Counted from the stretch's first letter, positions 24,644-33,196 are shown. The stretch is DNA of 40,412 nt from Bacillota bacterium (GCA_023391005.1 JAEWBS010000107.1:1-40412); one strand, 5' to 3'. The notes: generated from the letters alone by a model not told the origin. Program-made: numbers and translations.

Positions 24644-24680
24644 AGAGCAGATGTTTGTAAACGGCGTCTGCTCTTTTATG
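24644..24680 (+). terminator. Intrinsic terminator between gntR and eutV
   Basis: AGAGCAGATG pairs with CGTCTGCTCT (one wobble), 11-base loop, then TTTTATG. It ends gntR transcription. It lies upstream of eutV, so an attenuator role is possible, but I found no ANTAR hairpin pair in front of it. Confidence 0.75.
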
Positions 24681-24772
24681 CAGTAACCTTGTATTTATGC
24701 CCTTCAAATTTGAAAGTAAATCTGATCCTACACTTGCTGCGATATAAGAAAACACGAGAGGAAGGGGAGGCT

Positions 24773-25501
24773 GTGGGCAAAACGGCTATTGTGGTGGATG
24801 ATGAGCCGATCATCCGGCTTGATCTTTCGCAAATGCTCGAAGAGCTGGGCCTGACGGTTGTGGGGGACGCGGCCGACGGCTTTGACGCGGTGGAGGCCTG
24901 CCGCCTGCACGCCCCCGATGTAGTGCTGTTGGATTTAAATATGCCGGTGTTTGATGGGCTGAGCGCGGCTGAAGCGATTATCAGCGAATCGCTGGCCGGG
25001 GCGGTAGTAGCGGTGACCGCTTTTGCCGACCCGCCGTTTATCGAACGCGCAGTGGCAATCGGTGTGACAGGCTATATTGTCAAGCCGATTGAGCAGCGGT
25101 TGCTGTTGCCTGCTATCGAGGTGGCGCTTGCGCAATCCGCCAGACTGCGCGCCGCCCAAAACGACGTGCAGGCAGCTGAGAAAAAGCTCGCCGGTCTGCG
25201 CCATATCGACCACGCCAAGGCGCTATTGGCCAAAGAAAAACAGATTACCGAGACGGAGGCCTACCGCGAGCTGCAACAGATGGCAATGGCCAAACGCTGC
25301 TCGATGGCGCAACTGGCCGAGACGCTGGTAGAGCGCAGCACGGGACGGGCAACTATCAATGACGCTAAGGCGCTGCTCATGAAAAAACGAGGGCTTTCAG
25401 AACAAAACGCCCATGCGCTATTGGCAAAGCTGGCTGGGCAAGAAAAGAAAGGTCTTGCCGAGATTGCCCGCACTGTGGTGAATAAAGGGGGGCTGCCATA
25501 A
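24773..25501 (+). CDS. eutV: EutV-type response regulator with two tandem ANTAR modules
   Basis: 242 residues. The receiver domain (1-120) has D9/D10, the phosphoacceptor Asp54 (LLDLNMP) and K104. A coiled coil (about 121-143) leads to an ANTAR domain (145-186: AKALLAKEKQITETEAY, then SMAQLAETLV). EutV normally ends here near 190 residues. This protein goes on with a second segment (195-236: AKALLMKKRGLSEQNAH, then GLAEIARTVV) that aligns with the first over 42 positions without gaps, 15 identical, offset exactly 50. GTG 24773 follows GAGGAAGGGG. It should bind paired RNA hairpins and block termination in the eutA leader. Its stop overlaps eutW (TAATG). Confidence 0.9.
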   Translation: MGKTAIVVDDEPIIRLDLSQMLEELGLTVVGDAADGFDAVEACRLHAPDVVLLDLNMPVFDGLSAAEAIISESLAGAVVAVTAFADPPFIERAVAIGVTGYIVKPIEQRLLLPAIEVALAQSARLRAAQNDVQAAEKKLAGLRHIDHAKALLAKEKQITETEAYRELQQMAMAKRCSMAQLAETLVERSTGRATINDAKALLMKKRGLSEQNAHALLAKLAGQEKKGLAEIARTVVNKGGLP

Positions 25502-26568
25502 TGGCGCGACCATTGCTTGAGCGTGCCAAGCTGACCGCATCGGAATGCGAACAGCTCCTACTGTTGGCCGATGCGCAGCAGTTTTCGGCCAACCTGTTCG
25601 GGGCCGACATTTTTATCGACTGCATGGATAGGGCGACAGGCCGCATGTATGTGGCCGCGCAGGCGTCTCCGGAGTTTGGGCTTTCGGCTTACCGTGAGAC
25701 GGCGGTGGGTAAAGAGGCCGCCCGCGAAAACGAGCCCGCGGTGTACCACGCCATAGAGACCGGGCTGCCGGTGCGCGACCTCAAAGCGGTCACGCAAGAG
25801 TATAAAACTGTCCGGCAGGATGCGGTGCCAATTAAAAGTTGCGAGACGGGCGCGGTCATTGCGGTGCTCATCAGCGAGCGCGATGTCAGCCGCCATGTAA
25901 ATAAAGCGAAAAAGTATGAGGCGCTCGCCCGTATGGCCGATGCGGGCGCACCGCAGGCCGAGTTGCTTTCCGGCGATCTGGCGCTGCGCGAAATTCATCA
26001 CCGGGTCAAAAACAATCTACAAATGGTGGCAAGCATCATGAACCTGCAAAGCCGCCGCACCGATAACGCCGAGGTGAAGTTGGCTTTTAGGGAAAACACC
26101 GCGCGCGTCTTGAGCATTGCAGCTATCCACGACCTGCTGACCCGCGGCGACGAAGCGCCGGTGCCACTGGCGGAGCTTTTTGACAAACTGCGCCGTAATA
26201 TTCAGCCATTGTTTGGCGAAAACCGGCTGGTGGAAATTGTGATTGAGGGCGATGCGCTTTTAGCGTTGCCCAATCGAGCCACCGATATTGCGCTGGTGGT
26301 CAACGAGCTGGTTTCAAACTCGCTGGAGCATGGCTTTGCCGAGGGACAACCGGGCAAAATAACCATTCTGCTCAGCGCAGGGGTACGCTTTAACACCATC
26401 ACAGTCAAGGATAACGGGAGCGGATTTGATATCTCGCACCGCAGCAGCGGCAGTCTGGGGCTCTCTATTGTGACAATGACGGTACGCGACAAGCTTGGCG
26501 GCAAGCTGCGTTTTTCTTCGGATGAAAGTGGCACCACCGCAGCGTTTGACTTTTTAAATGAAGGATGA
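25501..26568 (+). CDS. eutW: EutW-type sensor histidine kinase
   Basis: 355 residues, soluble. The N-terminal half (about 1-150) is a sensor of the PdtaS/EutW kind without membrane helices. The HisKA_2 segment REIHHRVKNNLQMVASIMNLQ is split around H166/H167, the phosphorylation site. The HATPase domain has NELVSNSLEHGF (N box) and DNGSGFDI (G1). In Enterococcus EutW is activated by ethanolamine and phosphorylates EutV. TAATG overlap with eutV means coupled translation and a matched pair. Confidence 0.92.
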   Translation: MARPLLERAKLTASECEQLLLLADAQQFSANLFGADIFIDCMDRATGRMYVAAQASPEFGLSAYRETAVGKEAARENEPAVYHAIETGLPVRDLKAVTQEYKTVRQDAVPIKSCETGAVIAVLISERDVSRHVNKAKKYEALARMADAGAPQAELLSGDLALREIHHRVKNNLQMVASIMNLQSRRTDNAEVKLAFRENTARVLSIAAIHDLLTRGDEAPVPLAELFDKLRRNIQPLFGENRLVEIVIEGDALLALPNRATDIALVVNELVSNSLEHGFAEGQPGKITILLSAGVRFNTITVKDNGSGFDISHRSSGSLGLSIVTMTVRDKLGGKLRFSSDESGTTAAFDFLNEG

Positions 26569-26600
26569 TATAATATTATCCAAATACTTAACTGAATAGC

Positions 26601-26641
26601 ATGCGGTACAATAGGGTGCCGTATTAAAGGCAACAGGGCCT
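26601..26641 (+). promoter_or_regulatory. Dual-hairpin ANTAR target in the eutA leader
   Basis: Hairpin P1: 26601-26609 pairs with 26616-26624 (nine pairs, two wobbles) around a six-base loop AATAGG. Hairpin P2: AGGC (26628-26631) pairs with GCCT (26638-26641) around the six-base loop AACAGG. Two hexaloop hairpins, the second overlapping a terminator, is the layout known for ANTAR regulators. Enterococcal EutV sites have the loop AANGRR. Both loops here have A instead of G at position 4. P2 and the terminator at 26632-26675 cannot form together. Confidence 0.75.
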
Positions 26642-26684
26642 GATCCGATGGTTTTCCACCGGGTCAGGCCCTGTTTTGTTTTTA
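26632..26684 (+). terminator. Regulated intrinsic terminator before eutA
   Basis: 15 pairs: 26632-26646 with 26661-26675 (core CAGGGCCTGA/TCAGGCCCTG, one wobble), a small TGG/CCA hairpin inside the loop, then TTTTGTTTTTAT. Its left arm includes the P2 hairpin, so EutV binding to P2 would prevent it from forming and let transcription reach eutA and the rest of the operon. Confidence 0.9.
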
Positions 26685-26710
26685 TCTAAAATTTGCAAAG
26701 GAGGCATGCC

Positions 26711-28144
26711 ATGGATAGCAATTCGATACTGAGCGTCGGTATAGACGTCGGTACATCTACTACCGGCATGGTGGTCAGCCGCATGACGGTTGAAAACACC
26801 GCCGCCTGCTTTGCGGTGCCGCATGTGGTCATCACCGGCCATGATATCGTCTATCGCGGCAAAATCTATCCTACCCCGCAGGCCGACGGTGTGAACCTCG
26901 ATATTGCCGCGCTGCAAAAGATTATTCAGGCCGAGTATGCGGCTGCGGGCATTACACCTGAAACGGTGGATACCGGCGCGGTGATTATTACGGGCGAATC
27001 CGCCCGCAAGGAAAACGCCGCGCTGGTCACCGGCACACTCAGCGGCATTGCGGGTGAGTTTGTAGTGGCGACCGCAGGCCCCGACCTTGAATCGGTTATT
27101 GCGGCAAAGGGCGCGGGCGCACAGCAGCTTTCGATTGATAAACGCTGCACCGTCGTTAACGTAGATATCGGCGGGGGAACGTCGAACGTTGCGGCGTTTT
27201 GCTGCGGCGATCTGGTGTTCAAAAGCTGCTACGACATCGGCGGGCGGTTACTGCGGATCAATGCGTCTGGAATGATTACTTACGTCAGTCCAAGGTTGGC
27301 CGTTGTGGCTGACTCGCTAGGGCTGACGTTCAAAACAGGACAGCGGGCTGCGTTGTCCGCCCTTAAAGCTGTCACCGCGCGCATGGCTGGTGTTTTGGCT
27401 GAGGCGGTTGGCCTCTGCGCCTCCACGCCGCTGTGCGAAGCGATGCGCACCAAAACCGCGTCACGCTTTATCCCCGACGCGGCGGCGGATGCCATCACCT
27501 TTTCGGGTGGCGTGGCAAGCGCTTATTATACCCCCGGCGCAGAGCCGTTTTTGTATGGGGATATCGGAATTCTGTTGGCGCAGGCATTACATGAAGACGC
27601 CTGCTTTAAAAAAACCGCAGTGCTGACGCCGAAAGAAACCATCTGTGCGACGGTTATCGGCGCGGGCAGCTATACCACAACCATCAGCGGCAGCACAATC
27701 GATTATTCCGGGACCCGGCTGTTCCCGATGAAAAATATTCCGGTGGTACTGCCGGACGAAGCGGTCCAGCGGCAGGCGTTGACGGGTCAATCTGACGGGT
27801 TGGCACAGGCGCTGCGCTGGTCGGCAAAACAAAGCGACGCCGACCGTATGATACTTTGCTTTAACAACATTGACAATCCCACCTACTTGCAAATCGGTCG
27901 ACTGGCGCAGGCGGTATTGGACGCCTTTACCGACGCTGCGCCGGGCGCGCCGATACTGGTGCTGACCCGGGCCGATTTTGCCAAAGCATTAGGGCAGGCG
28001 ATCAAGCGCCGCACGTTAAAGAATGCCGACATCATTTGCATCGACAGCGTCTGGGTCGAACAGGGGGATTATCTGGACTTAGGCCGTCCGCTGGCGGGGG
28101 GCGCCGCTATTCCGGTGGTGGTCAAAACACTCATCTTTGGCTAA
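26711..28144 (+). CDS. eutA: Ethanolamine ammonia-lyase reactivating factor EutA
   Basis: 477 residues. ASKHA-type ATPase motifs GIDVGTSTTGMVVSRM near the N-terminus and VNVDIGGGTSNVAAF (phosphate loop 2). EutA swaps damaged cobalamin out of EutBC, using ATP. ATG 26711 lies six bases after AAGGAGG (26698-26704), downstream of the ANTAR-regulated terminator, so this is the first gene under antitermination. The order eutA-B-C-L is the usual one. Confidence 0.94.
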   Translation: MDSNSILSVGIDVGTSTTGMVVSRMTVENTAACFAVPHVVITGHDIVYRGKIYPTPQADGVNLDIAALQKIIQAEYAAAGITPETVDTGAVIITGESARKENAALVTGTLSGIAGEFVVATAGPDLESVIAAKGAGAQQLSIDKRCTVVNVDIGGGTSNVAAFCCGDLVFKSCYDIGGRLLRINASGMITYVSPRLAVVADSLGLTFKTGQRAALSALKAVTARMAGVLAEAVGLCASTPLCEAMRTKTASRFIPDAAADAITFSGGVASAYYTPGAEPFLYGDIGILLAQALHEDACFKKTAVLTPKETICATVIGAGSYTTTISGSTIDYSGTRLFPMKNIPVVLPDEAVQRQALTGQSDGLAQALRWSAKQSDADRMILCFNNIDNPTYLQIGRLAQAVLDAFTDAAPGAPILVLTRADFAKALGQAIKRRTLKNADIICIDSVWVEQGDYLDLGRPLAGGAAIPVVVKTLIFG

Positions 28145-28177
28145 AGCTATCACATATTGGCACAGGGAGGCGTTAAC

Positions 28178-29554
28178 TTGAATTTAAAAACCACCCTTGC
28201 GGGCGAAACCTATCATTTTTCTTCGGTTAAAGAGGTGCTGGCAAAGGCGAACGAGCAAAAGTCCGGCGACCTGCTTGCGGGGCTTGCGCCCGAAAACGAC
28301 CGTGAACGCATTGCGGCAAAACAGGTGCTCAGCGAGGTGCTTCTGCGCGATCTTAGAGAAAACCCCGCTGTTGATTACGACAAAGATGACGTGACACGCA
28401 TGGATCAGGACGGCGTGGACCCGGCGGTTTACGACGGCATCAAAAACTGGTCGGTGGCGGAATTACGCGAGTGGCTGCTGGATTATAAGACCACCGAGAC
28501 GGATATCAAGCGCATTTCTCGTGCGCTGACCGCTGAGATGGTCGCCGGTGTGACCAAGCTAATGTCCAATTTAGACCTGATTTATTGCGCAAACAAGATA
28601 CGCGTGGAGGCAACCTGCAACACGACTATCGGCGTGCGTGGCACCTTTTCGACCCGTTTGCAGCCCAACCACCCTACCGACGACGTCGAGGGCATTACGG
28701 CCTCGCTGTTCGAGGGGCTCTCCTACGGAGCGGGCGACGCGCTGCTGGGTTTAAACCCGGTCAACGATTCCGCTGCCAGTTGTGCCGAGGTGCTCAAGCG
28801 CTTTGACGAGGTGAAAAACCGATGGCAGATTCCCACGCAAATCTGTGTGCTGGCCCATATCACGACGCAGATGCAGGCTGTACGCAACGGCGCACCCACC
28901 GATCTGATCTTTCAGAGCATCGCAGGCTCCCAAAAGGGCAATGAGGCATTCGGCTTTACGACCGACACGGTGCGAGAGGCACAGCAGCTTCTGCGTGAGC
29001 GCGGCACCGCCAAAGGCGAAAACCGGTTGTATTTTGAGACGGGGCAGGGGTCGGAATTATCCTCCAACGCGCATTATGGGGCCGATCAGGTGACGATGGA
29101 GGCGCGCTGCTACGCCTTTGCCAAGCAATTTAAGCCGTTTATGGTTAATACGGTTGTCGGCTTTATCGGCCCGGAATATCTCTACGACAGCAAGCAGGTT
29201 ATCCGCGCAGGGCTTGAGGATCACTTCATGGGTAAGCTGACCGGCATCCCGATGGGGTGTGACTGCTGCTACACCAACCATATGATGGCAGACCAGAACG
29301 ATATTGAAACACTGACGCTGATGCTCGGTGCGGCAGGCGTGAACTACGTCATCGGTGTGCCTTCAAGCGACGATATTATGCTCAACTATCAGACTAACAC
29401 CTATCACGACGCCAACGCGGTGCGCGAAATTTTGAATCTGCGCCCGATTAAAGAATTTGAACGTTGGTTGGAGCGCTTAGGGATTATGGAGAACGGCCGC
29501 CTAACCGCACGGGCGGGTGACGCCAGTATTTTTGCGGCGAAAGGAGGGCTGTGA
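28178..29554 (+). CDS. eutB: Ethanolamine ammonia-lyase large subunit
   Basis: 458 residues, the normal size. A TIM barrel with the substrate and cobalamin face marked by NTTIGVRGTFSTRLQPNHPT, RCYAFAKQFKPFMVN, and GCDCCYTNHMMADQND. With EutC it converts ethanolamine to acetaldehyde and ammonia using adenosylcobalamin. TTG 28178 is chosen because GGGAGG (28165-28170) is seven bases upstream and it gives the family N-terminus (NLKTTLAGETYHFSSVKEVL). An in-frame TTG at 28157 lacks a site. Confidence 0.96.
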   Translation: MNLKTTLAGETYHFSSVKEVLAKANEQKSGDLLAGLAPENDRERIAAKQVLSEVLLRDLRENPAVDYDKDDVTRMDQDGVDPAVYDGIKNWSVAELREWLLDYKTTETDIKRISRALTAEMVAGVTKLMSNLDLIYCANKIRVEATCNTTIGVRGTFSTRLQPNHPTDDVEGITASLFEGLSYGAGDALLGLNPVNDSAASCAEVLKRFDEVKNRWQIPTQICVLAHITTQMQAVRNGAPTDLIFQSIAGSQKGNEAFGFTTDTVREAQQLLRERGTAKGENRLYFETGQGSELSSNAHYGADQVTMEARCYAFAKQFKPFMVNTVVGFIGPEYLYDSKQVIRAGLEDHFMGKLTGIPMGCDCCYTNHMMADQNDIETLTLMLGAAGVNYVIGVPSSDDIMLNYQTNTYHDANAVREILNLRPIKEFERWLERLGIMENGRLTARAGDASIFAAKGGL

Positions 29555-29557
29555 CCA

Positions 29558-30376
29558 ATGGATAAAGAGCAGCTGGTTCGACTGGTGACGCAGGAGGTTC
29601 TGCGGCAGCTCGCCGCGGCAAAAGCGCCCGAGTCTGCCGGAGAAAAGCCCACGACACTGCCCGCTCCACCATGGGAAAATCCCGAGGCTTCCGCACAGAT
29701 GCAAAAACGCACCTCAGCCAGAATTGCCGTGAGCAAGGCGGGGCCGCGGCTGAGAACCCAGACACTATTAAAATTGCGTGCCGATCATGCAGTGGCGCGC
29801 GACGCGGTGTTCCGTGACGTGGATGAGGCGCTGCTGCGCGAGATGGATCTTTTTTCGGTGAGCACGCTATGCACCAGCAGAAACGAGCACCTGACCCGCC
29901 CCGATCTGGGTCGACGATTTAGCGACGGGGTGCGGCGTGAGATTTCGTTTAAATGCCTGCATTCGCCGCAGGTGCAGGTCTATGTGGCGGATGGCCTGAG
30001 TAGTCAGGCAATAGACGCGAACCTGCGCGACATTCTGCCCGCGCTGACCGACGGTCTGCAAGATTTTGGACTTCGCGTTGGAACGCCATTCTTTGTGAAG
30101 TTTGGCCGTGTTCCGGCGATGGATGCCATCTCCGAGCTGCTGGATGCCGAAGTGACCTGTGTGCTCATTGGCGAGCGCCCGGGGCTGGTGACGGCAAACA
30201 GTATGAGCGCCTACATTGCCTACCGTGCGACGGTGGGTATGCCGGAGGCGCGGCGCACGGTCGTTTCAAACATCCACAGCGGGGGCATTCCCGCCGCTGA
30301 GGCAGGGGCGCACATCGCGGGCGTCATCAAAAATATTCTTGAACGCAAAGTCAGCGGCGTTGACCTTGGCGCGTGA
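29558..30376 (+). CDS. eutC: Ethanolamine ammonia-lyase small subunit
   Basis: 272 residues. An N-terminal amphipathic helix (MDKEQLVRLVTQEVLRQL) followed by a Pro/Ala linker looks like an encapsulation peptide that docks the enzyme inside the microcompartment. The Rossmann-like cobalamin-binding domain has GERPGLVTANSMSAYIAYR and SNIHSGGIPAAEAGAHIA, both conserved. AAAGGAGG precedes ATG 29558, four bases after the eutB stop. Confidence 0.95.
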   Translation: MDKEQLVRLVTQEVLRQLAAAKAPESAGEKPTTLPAPPWENPEASAQMQKRTSARIAVSKAGPRLRTQTLLKLRADHAVARDAVFRDVDEALLREMDLFSVSTLCTSRNEHLTRPDLGRRFSDGVRREISFKCLHSPQVQVYVADGLSSQAIDANLRDILPALTDGLQDFGLRVGTPFFVKFGRVPAMDAISELLDAEVTCVLIGERPGLVTANSMSAYIAYRATVGMPEARRTVVSNIHSGGIPAAEAGAHIAGVIKNILERKVSGVDLGA

Positions 30377-30394
30377 TGGTAAAGGCGGTGAAGT

Positions 30395-31048
30395 ATGACA
30401 GGCGACAGACTAAAAACAACGGTGTTAAGCGTACAGTTGATTCCCAACGCCGACCCTGCGCTACTTAAAGCGCTAAAGGTTCCCAAAGGCTGCCTCAGCC
30501 TTGGCGTTATCACAACCGACAGCGATGATGTGTCTTACGCCGCGCTGGACGAGGCGACCAAAAAAGCCGATGTGCGGGTGGCCTACGCGCGGTCAATGTA
30601 CGCGGGCAGCGCCAACGCCAGCACCAAGCTGGCGGGGGAATTCCTCGGCATTCTGGCGGGACCCGACCCCGAGGAGATTAGAAGCGGCATGGAGGCTGCG
30701 ATATCGTTTATTGAACACGACGCGGCATTTATCAGCGCCAACGAGGAAGACAGCATTGTCTACTTTGCGCATTGCATTTCGGCCTCCGGCGACTATCTTT
30801 CTAAGCAGGCTAAAGTTGCACAGGGTGAAAGCCTGGCCTATCTGATTGCCCCGCCGCTTGAAGCGATGGTCGGTGTGGACGCCGCGTTAAAAATGGCGCA
30901 GGTGGAACTAAGGATCTTCTATGGTCCGCCCACCGAGACAAACTTTGCCGGCGCGCTGCTGACCGGCGATCAGGCCGCGTGCAAGGCCGCGTGCGAAGCC
31001 TTTGCAGATACCGTTATCAAAATTGCAAACCGCCCGTTGGGGTTGTAA
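30395..31048 (+). CDS. eutL: Microcompartment shell protein EutL
   Basis: 217 residues, two fused BMC domains forming a pseudohexameric trimer with a gated pore. Conserved segments: SLGVITTDSDDVSYAALDEA, YAGSANASTKLAGEFLGILA and the C-terminal GPPTETNFAGALLTGDQAAC. It supplies large gated pores of the shell. AAAGGCGG precedes ATG 30395. Confidence 0.95.
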   Translation: MTGDRLKTTVLSVQLIPNADPALLKALKVPKGCLSLGVITTDSDDVSYAALDEATKKADVRVAYARSMYAGSANASTKLAGEFLGILAGPDPEEIRSGMEAAISFIEHDAAFISANEEDSIVYFAHCISASGDYLSKQAKVAQGESLAYLIAPPLEAMVGVDAALKMAQVELRIFYGPPTETNFAGALLTGDQAACKAACEAFADTVIKIANRPLGL

Positions 31049-31073
31049 AAATATAAAAGGGAAGGGTGACAAC

Positions 31074-32570
31074 ATGGTACTGGATCAAGATTTACAGTCC
31101 ATTCAGGAAACGCGCGATCTTATTAAGAAGGCGAAGGCTGCGCAAAAGGAATACCAGTGCTGGAGCCAGACGCAGGTAGATAAGCTGGTCAAGGCGATTG
31201 CCGACGCCTGCATTGCCAACGCTGAACCGCTGGCTAAAATGGCGGAGGAAGAAACGGGATTCGGCCTCTGGCAGGACAAGACCATTAAAAACCTGCTGGG
31301 CAGCAAATACGTCTATGACGCCATCAAGGACATGAAAACGGTTGGTATCATCAACGATCAGCGCAAGGAGAAGGGCATTATCGAAATTGCGGTGCCGCTT
31401 GGCGTGGTAGCGGCGCTGATTCCCAGCACAAACCCAACCTCCACCGCTATGTACAAGACGCTGATTTCACTCAAAGCGGGCAATGCCATCGTCCTTTCGC
31501 CCCACCCCAACGCGCGGCGCTGCATCTTGGAAACGGTACGTATCATGCGCAACGCCGCCAAGGAGGCGGGTGCGCCGGAGGGGTTGATCGGCTGCATCGA
31601 AAACGCGACCGTTCAGGCAACCGACACGCTGATGAAGCACCCGGATACCGGTATTATTCTGGCGACCGGCGGCTCAGCGATGGTCAAGGCGGCGTATAGC
31701 TCCGGTAATCCGGCGCTGGGCGTCGGCCCGGGCAATGGCCCGGCGTATATCGAGCGGACGGCAGACATCCCAATGGCGGTCAAGCACATCATGGACAGCA
31801 AAACCTTTGATAACGGCACAATATGCGCCTCTGAGCAGTCGGTTGTTACCGAGCAGTGCATCAAGGACACGGTTATGGCTGAAATGAAGCGGCAGGGCGG
31901 CTATTTTCTAGATAAGGCGCAGTCTGAGAAGCTCGAAAAGGTTATCATGCGTTCCAACAACACCATGAACCCCGCCATCGTCGGCAAAAGCGTGCAGGTC
32001 ATCGCACGGATGGCGGGCATTCAGGTGCCGGAGGGTACTCGCGTCATCGTCTCGGAGCAGACGCTGGCGGGCCCCAAGTACCCCTATTCGCGCGAAAAGC
32101 TTTGCCCGGTTCTGGCGTTCTATGTCGAACCGGACTGGGAGAGCGCCTGCGAAAAGTGTATTGCCATCCTTGAAAACGAGGGCGCAGGCCACACTATGAC
32201 CATCCATTCGCAAAATGAGGATGTCATCCGCGAATTTGCGCTGAAAAAGCCGGTTTCCCGCTTGTTGGTTAATACGGCGGGCGCACTGGGCGGCGTGGGC
32301 GCCACCACCAATCTGGCCCCGGCGCTGACCCTTGGCTGTGGCTCTGTGGGCGGCAGCGCCACCTCGGACAACGTGGGACCGCAAAACCTGTTCAACATTC
32401 GGCGGGTGGCGTTTGGCATGCGAGAGCTTGACGATCTGCGCGCACAGACCAAGACCCCGGCGCCCCCCTGTTGCTGCGAGCCGGTAAAAGCTTTGGCAGA
32501 AAACGACTTTACAGCGGCGGATATTGAAACGATTACCCGCGAAGTACTTAAAAGCTTATTAAACAAATAA
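31074..32570 (+). CDS. eutE: CoA-acylating acetaldehyde dehydrogenase EutE
   Basis: 498 residues. The ALDH fold has the catalytic Cys251 in DNGTICASEQS and cofactor motifs IPSTNPTSTAMYKT and GPGNGPAYIE. It oxidises acetaldehyde to acetyl-CoA with NAD. In enterobacteria the encapsulation helix is at the N-terminus. Here the helix-like sequence is at the C-terminus (DIETITREVLKSLLNK), joined by a linker with three adjacent cysteines (PPCCCEP). ATG 31074 follows AAGGGAAGGG. The in-frame start at 31002 overlaps eutL and is not favoured. Confidence 0.94.
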   Translation: MVLDQDLQSIQETRDLIKKAKAAQKEYQCWSQTQVDKLVKAIADACIANAEPLAKMAEEETGFGLWQDKTIKNLLGSKYVYDAIKDMKTVGIINDQRKEKGIIEIAVPLGVVAALIPSTNPTSTAMYKTLISLKAGNAIVLSPHPNARRCILETVRIMRNAAKEAGAPEGLIGCIENATVQATDTLMKHPDTGIILATGGSAMVKAAYSSGNPALGVGPGNGPAYIERTADIPMAVKHIMDSKTFDNGTICASEQSVVTEQCIKDTVMAEMKRQGGYFLDKAQSEKLEKVIMRSNNTMNPAIVGKSVQVIARMAGIQVPEGTRVIVSEQTLAGPKYPYSREKLCPVLAFYVEPDWESACEKCIAILENEGAGHTMTIHSQNEDVIREFALKKPVSRLLVNTAGALGGVGATTNLAPALTLGCGSVGGSATSDNVGPQNLFNIRRVAFGMRELDDLRAQTKTPAPPCCCEPVKALAENDFTAADIETITREVLKSLLNK

Positions 32571-32588
32571 TTTTGGGAGGCAACGGCT

Positions 32589-32879
32589 ATGGATAATTTA
32601 CAGGCGCTCGGTATGGTAGAAACAAAAGGACTTGTCGGCGCGGTTGAAGCGGCGGACGCCATGGTCAAGGCGGCGAATGTCACGCTCCTCGGTAAGGTGA
32701 ACGTCGGTGGCGGGCTGGTCGCCATTATGGTGCGCGGTGACGTCGGCGCGGTCAAATCCGCGACAGAAGCGGGCGCGGCGGCAGCTGCCCGCGTAGGACA
32801 GCTCATTTCAGTACACGTCATTCCTCGCCCGCACCCCGAGGTAGAAGCGATTCTGCCCAAGCTTCCGGTACAGGCTTAA
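32589..32879 (+). CDS. eutM: BMC-domain hexameric shell protein, EutM-like copy 1
   Basis: 96 residues, a single BMC domain: ALGMVETKGLVGAVEAADAM, pore loop VGGGLVAIM, MVRGDVGAVKSATEAG and the C-terminal HVIPRPHPEVE. It builds the facet tiles of the shell. GGGAGG precedes the ATG by about ten bases. It is about 80% identical by eye to the next gene. The copies differ chiefly around the pore approach (GKVN before the pore versus GREL) and at the C-terminus. Confidence 0.95.
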   Translation: MDNLQALGMVETKGLVGAVEAADAMVKAANVTLLGKVNVGGGLVAIMVRGDVGAVKSATEAGAAAAARVGQLISVHVIPRPHPEVEAILPKLPVQA

Positions 32880-32914
32880 AACAACAAACCCATATTATTA
32901 AGGAGGACATTACG

Positions 32915-33196
32915 ATGGCAAACCTACAGGCACTTGGTATGATCGAAACAAAGGGACTTATCGGCGCAATTGAGGCGGCGGACGCCATGGTCAAGGCAGC
33001 AAACGTCACACTGGTGGGCAGAGAGCTGGTCGGTGGCGGACTGGTCACCGTCATGGTGCGCGGCGACGTCGGCGCGGTGAAGGCCGCAACCGAGGCGGGC
33101 GCAGCGGCAGCAACCCGCGTCGGCGAGCTGATTTCGGTGCATGTCATTCCCCGACCCCACACCGAGGTTGAGGGCATTCTGCCGCAGGTTAAGTAA
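32915..33196 (+). CDS. BMC-domain hexameric shell protein, EutM-like copy 2
   Basis: 93 residues with the same motifs: ALGMIETKGLIGAIEAADAM, pore loop VGGGLVTVM, HVIPRPHTEVE. AAGGAGG precedes the ATG. It arises from a tandem duplication of the previous gene. Two nearly identical facet proteins are common in microcompartments and can mix in one hexamer or shell. Which copy corresponds to EutM or EutK-less EutM2 in other species cannot be decided here, so no symbol is given. Confidence 0.93.
   Translation: MANLQALGMIETKGLIGAIEAADAMVKAANVTLVGRELVGGGLVTVMVRGDVGAVKAATEAGAAAATRVGELISVHVIPRPHTEVEGILPQVK

Noticed and set aside
24590..24680. Possible second ANTAR hairpin pair before eutV
   Set aside because: The terminator at 24644-24680 is real, but the upstream CCTATAAATAGG forms only a four-base-loop hairpin and no six-base AANNRR loop was found.
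32120..32860. 246-residue minus-strand frame across eutE and eutM
   Set aside because: It overlaps two certain genes on the other strand and has low-complexity Ser/Pro/Ala composition.
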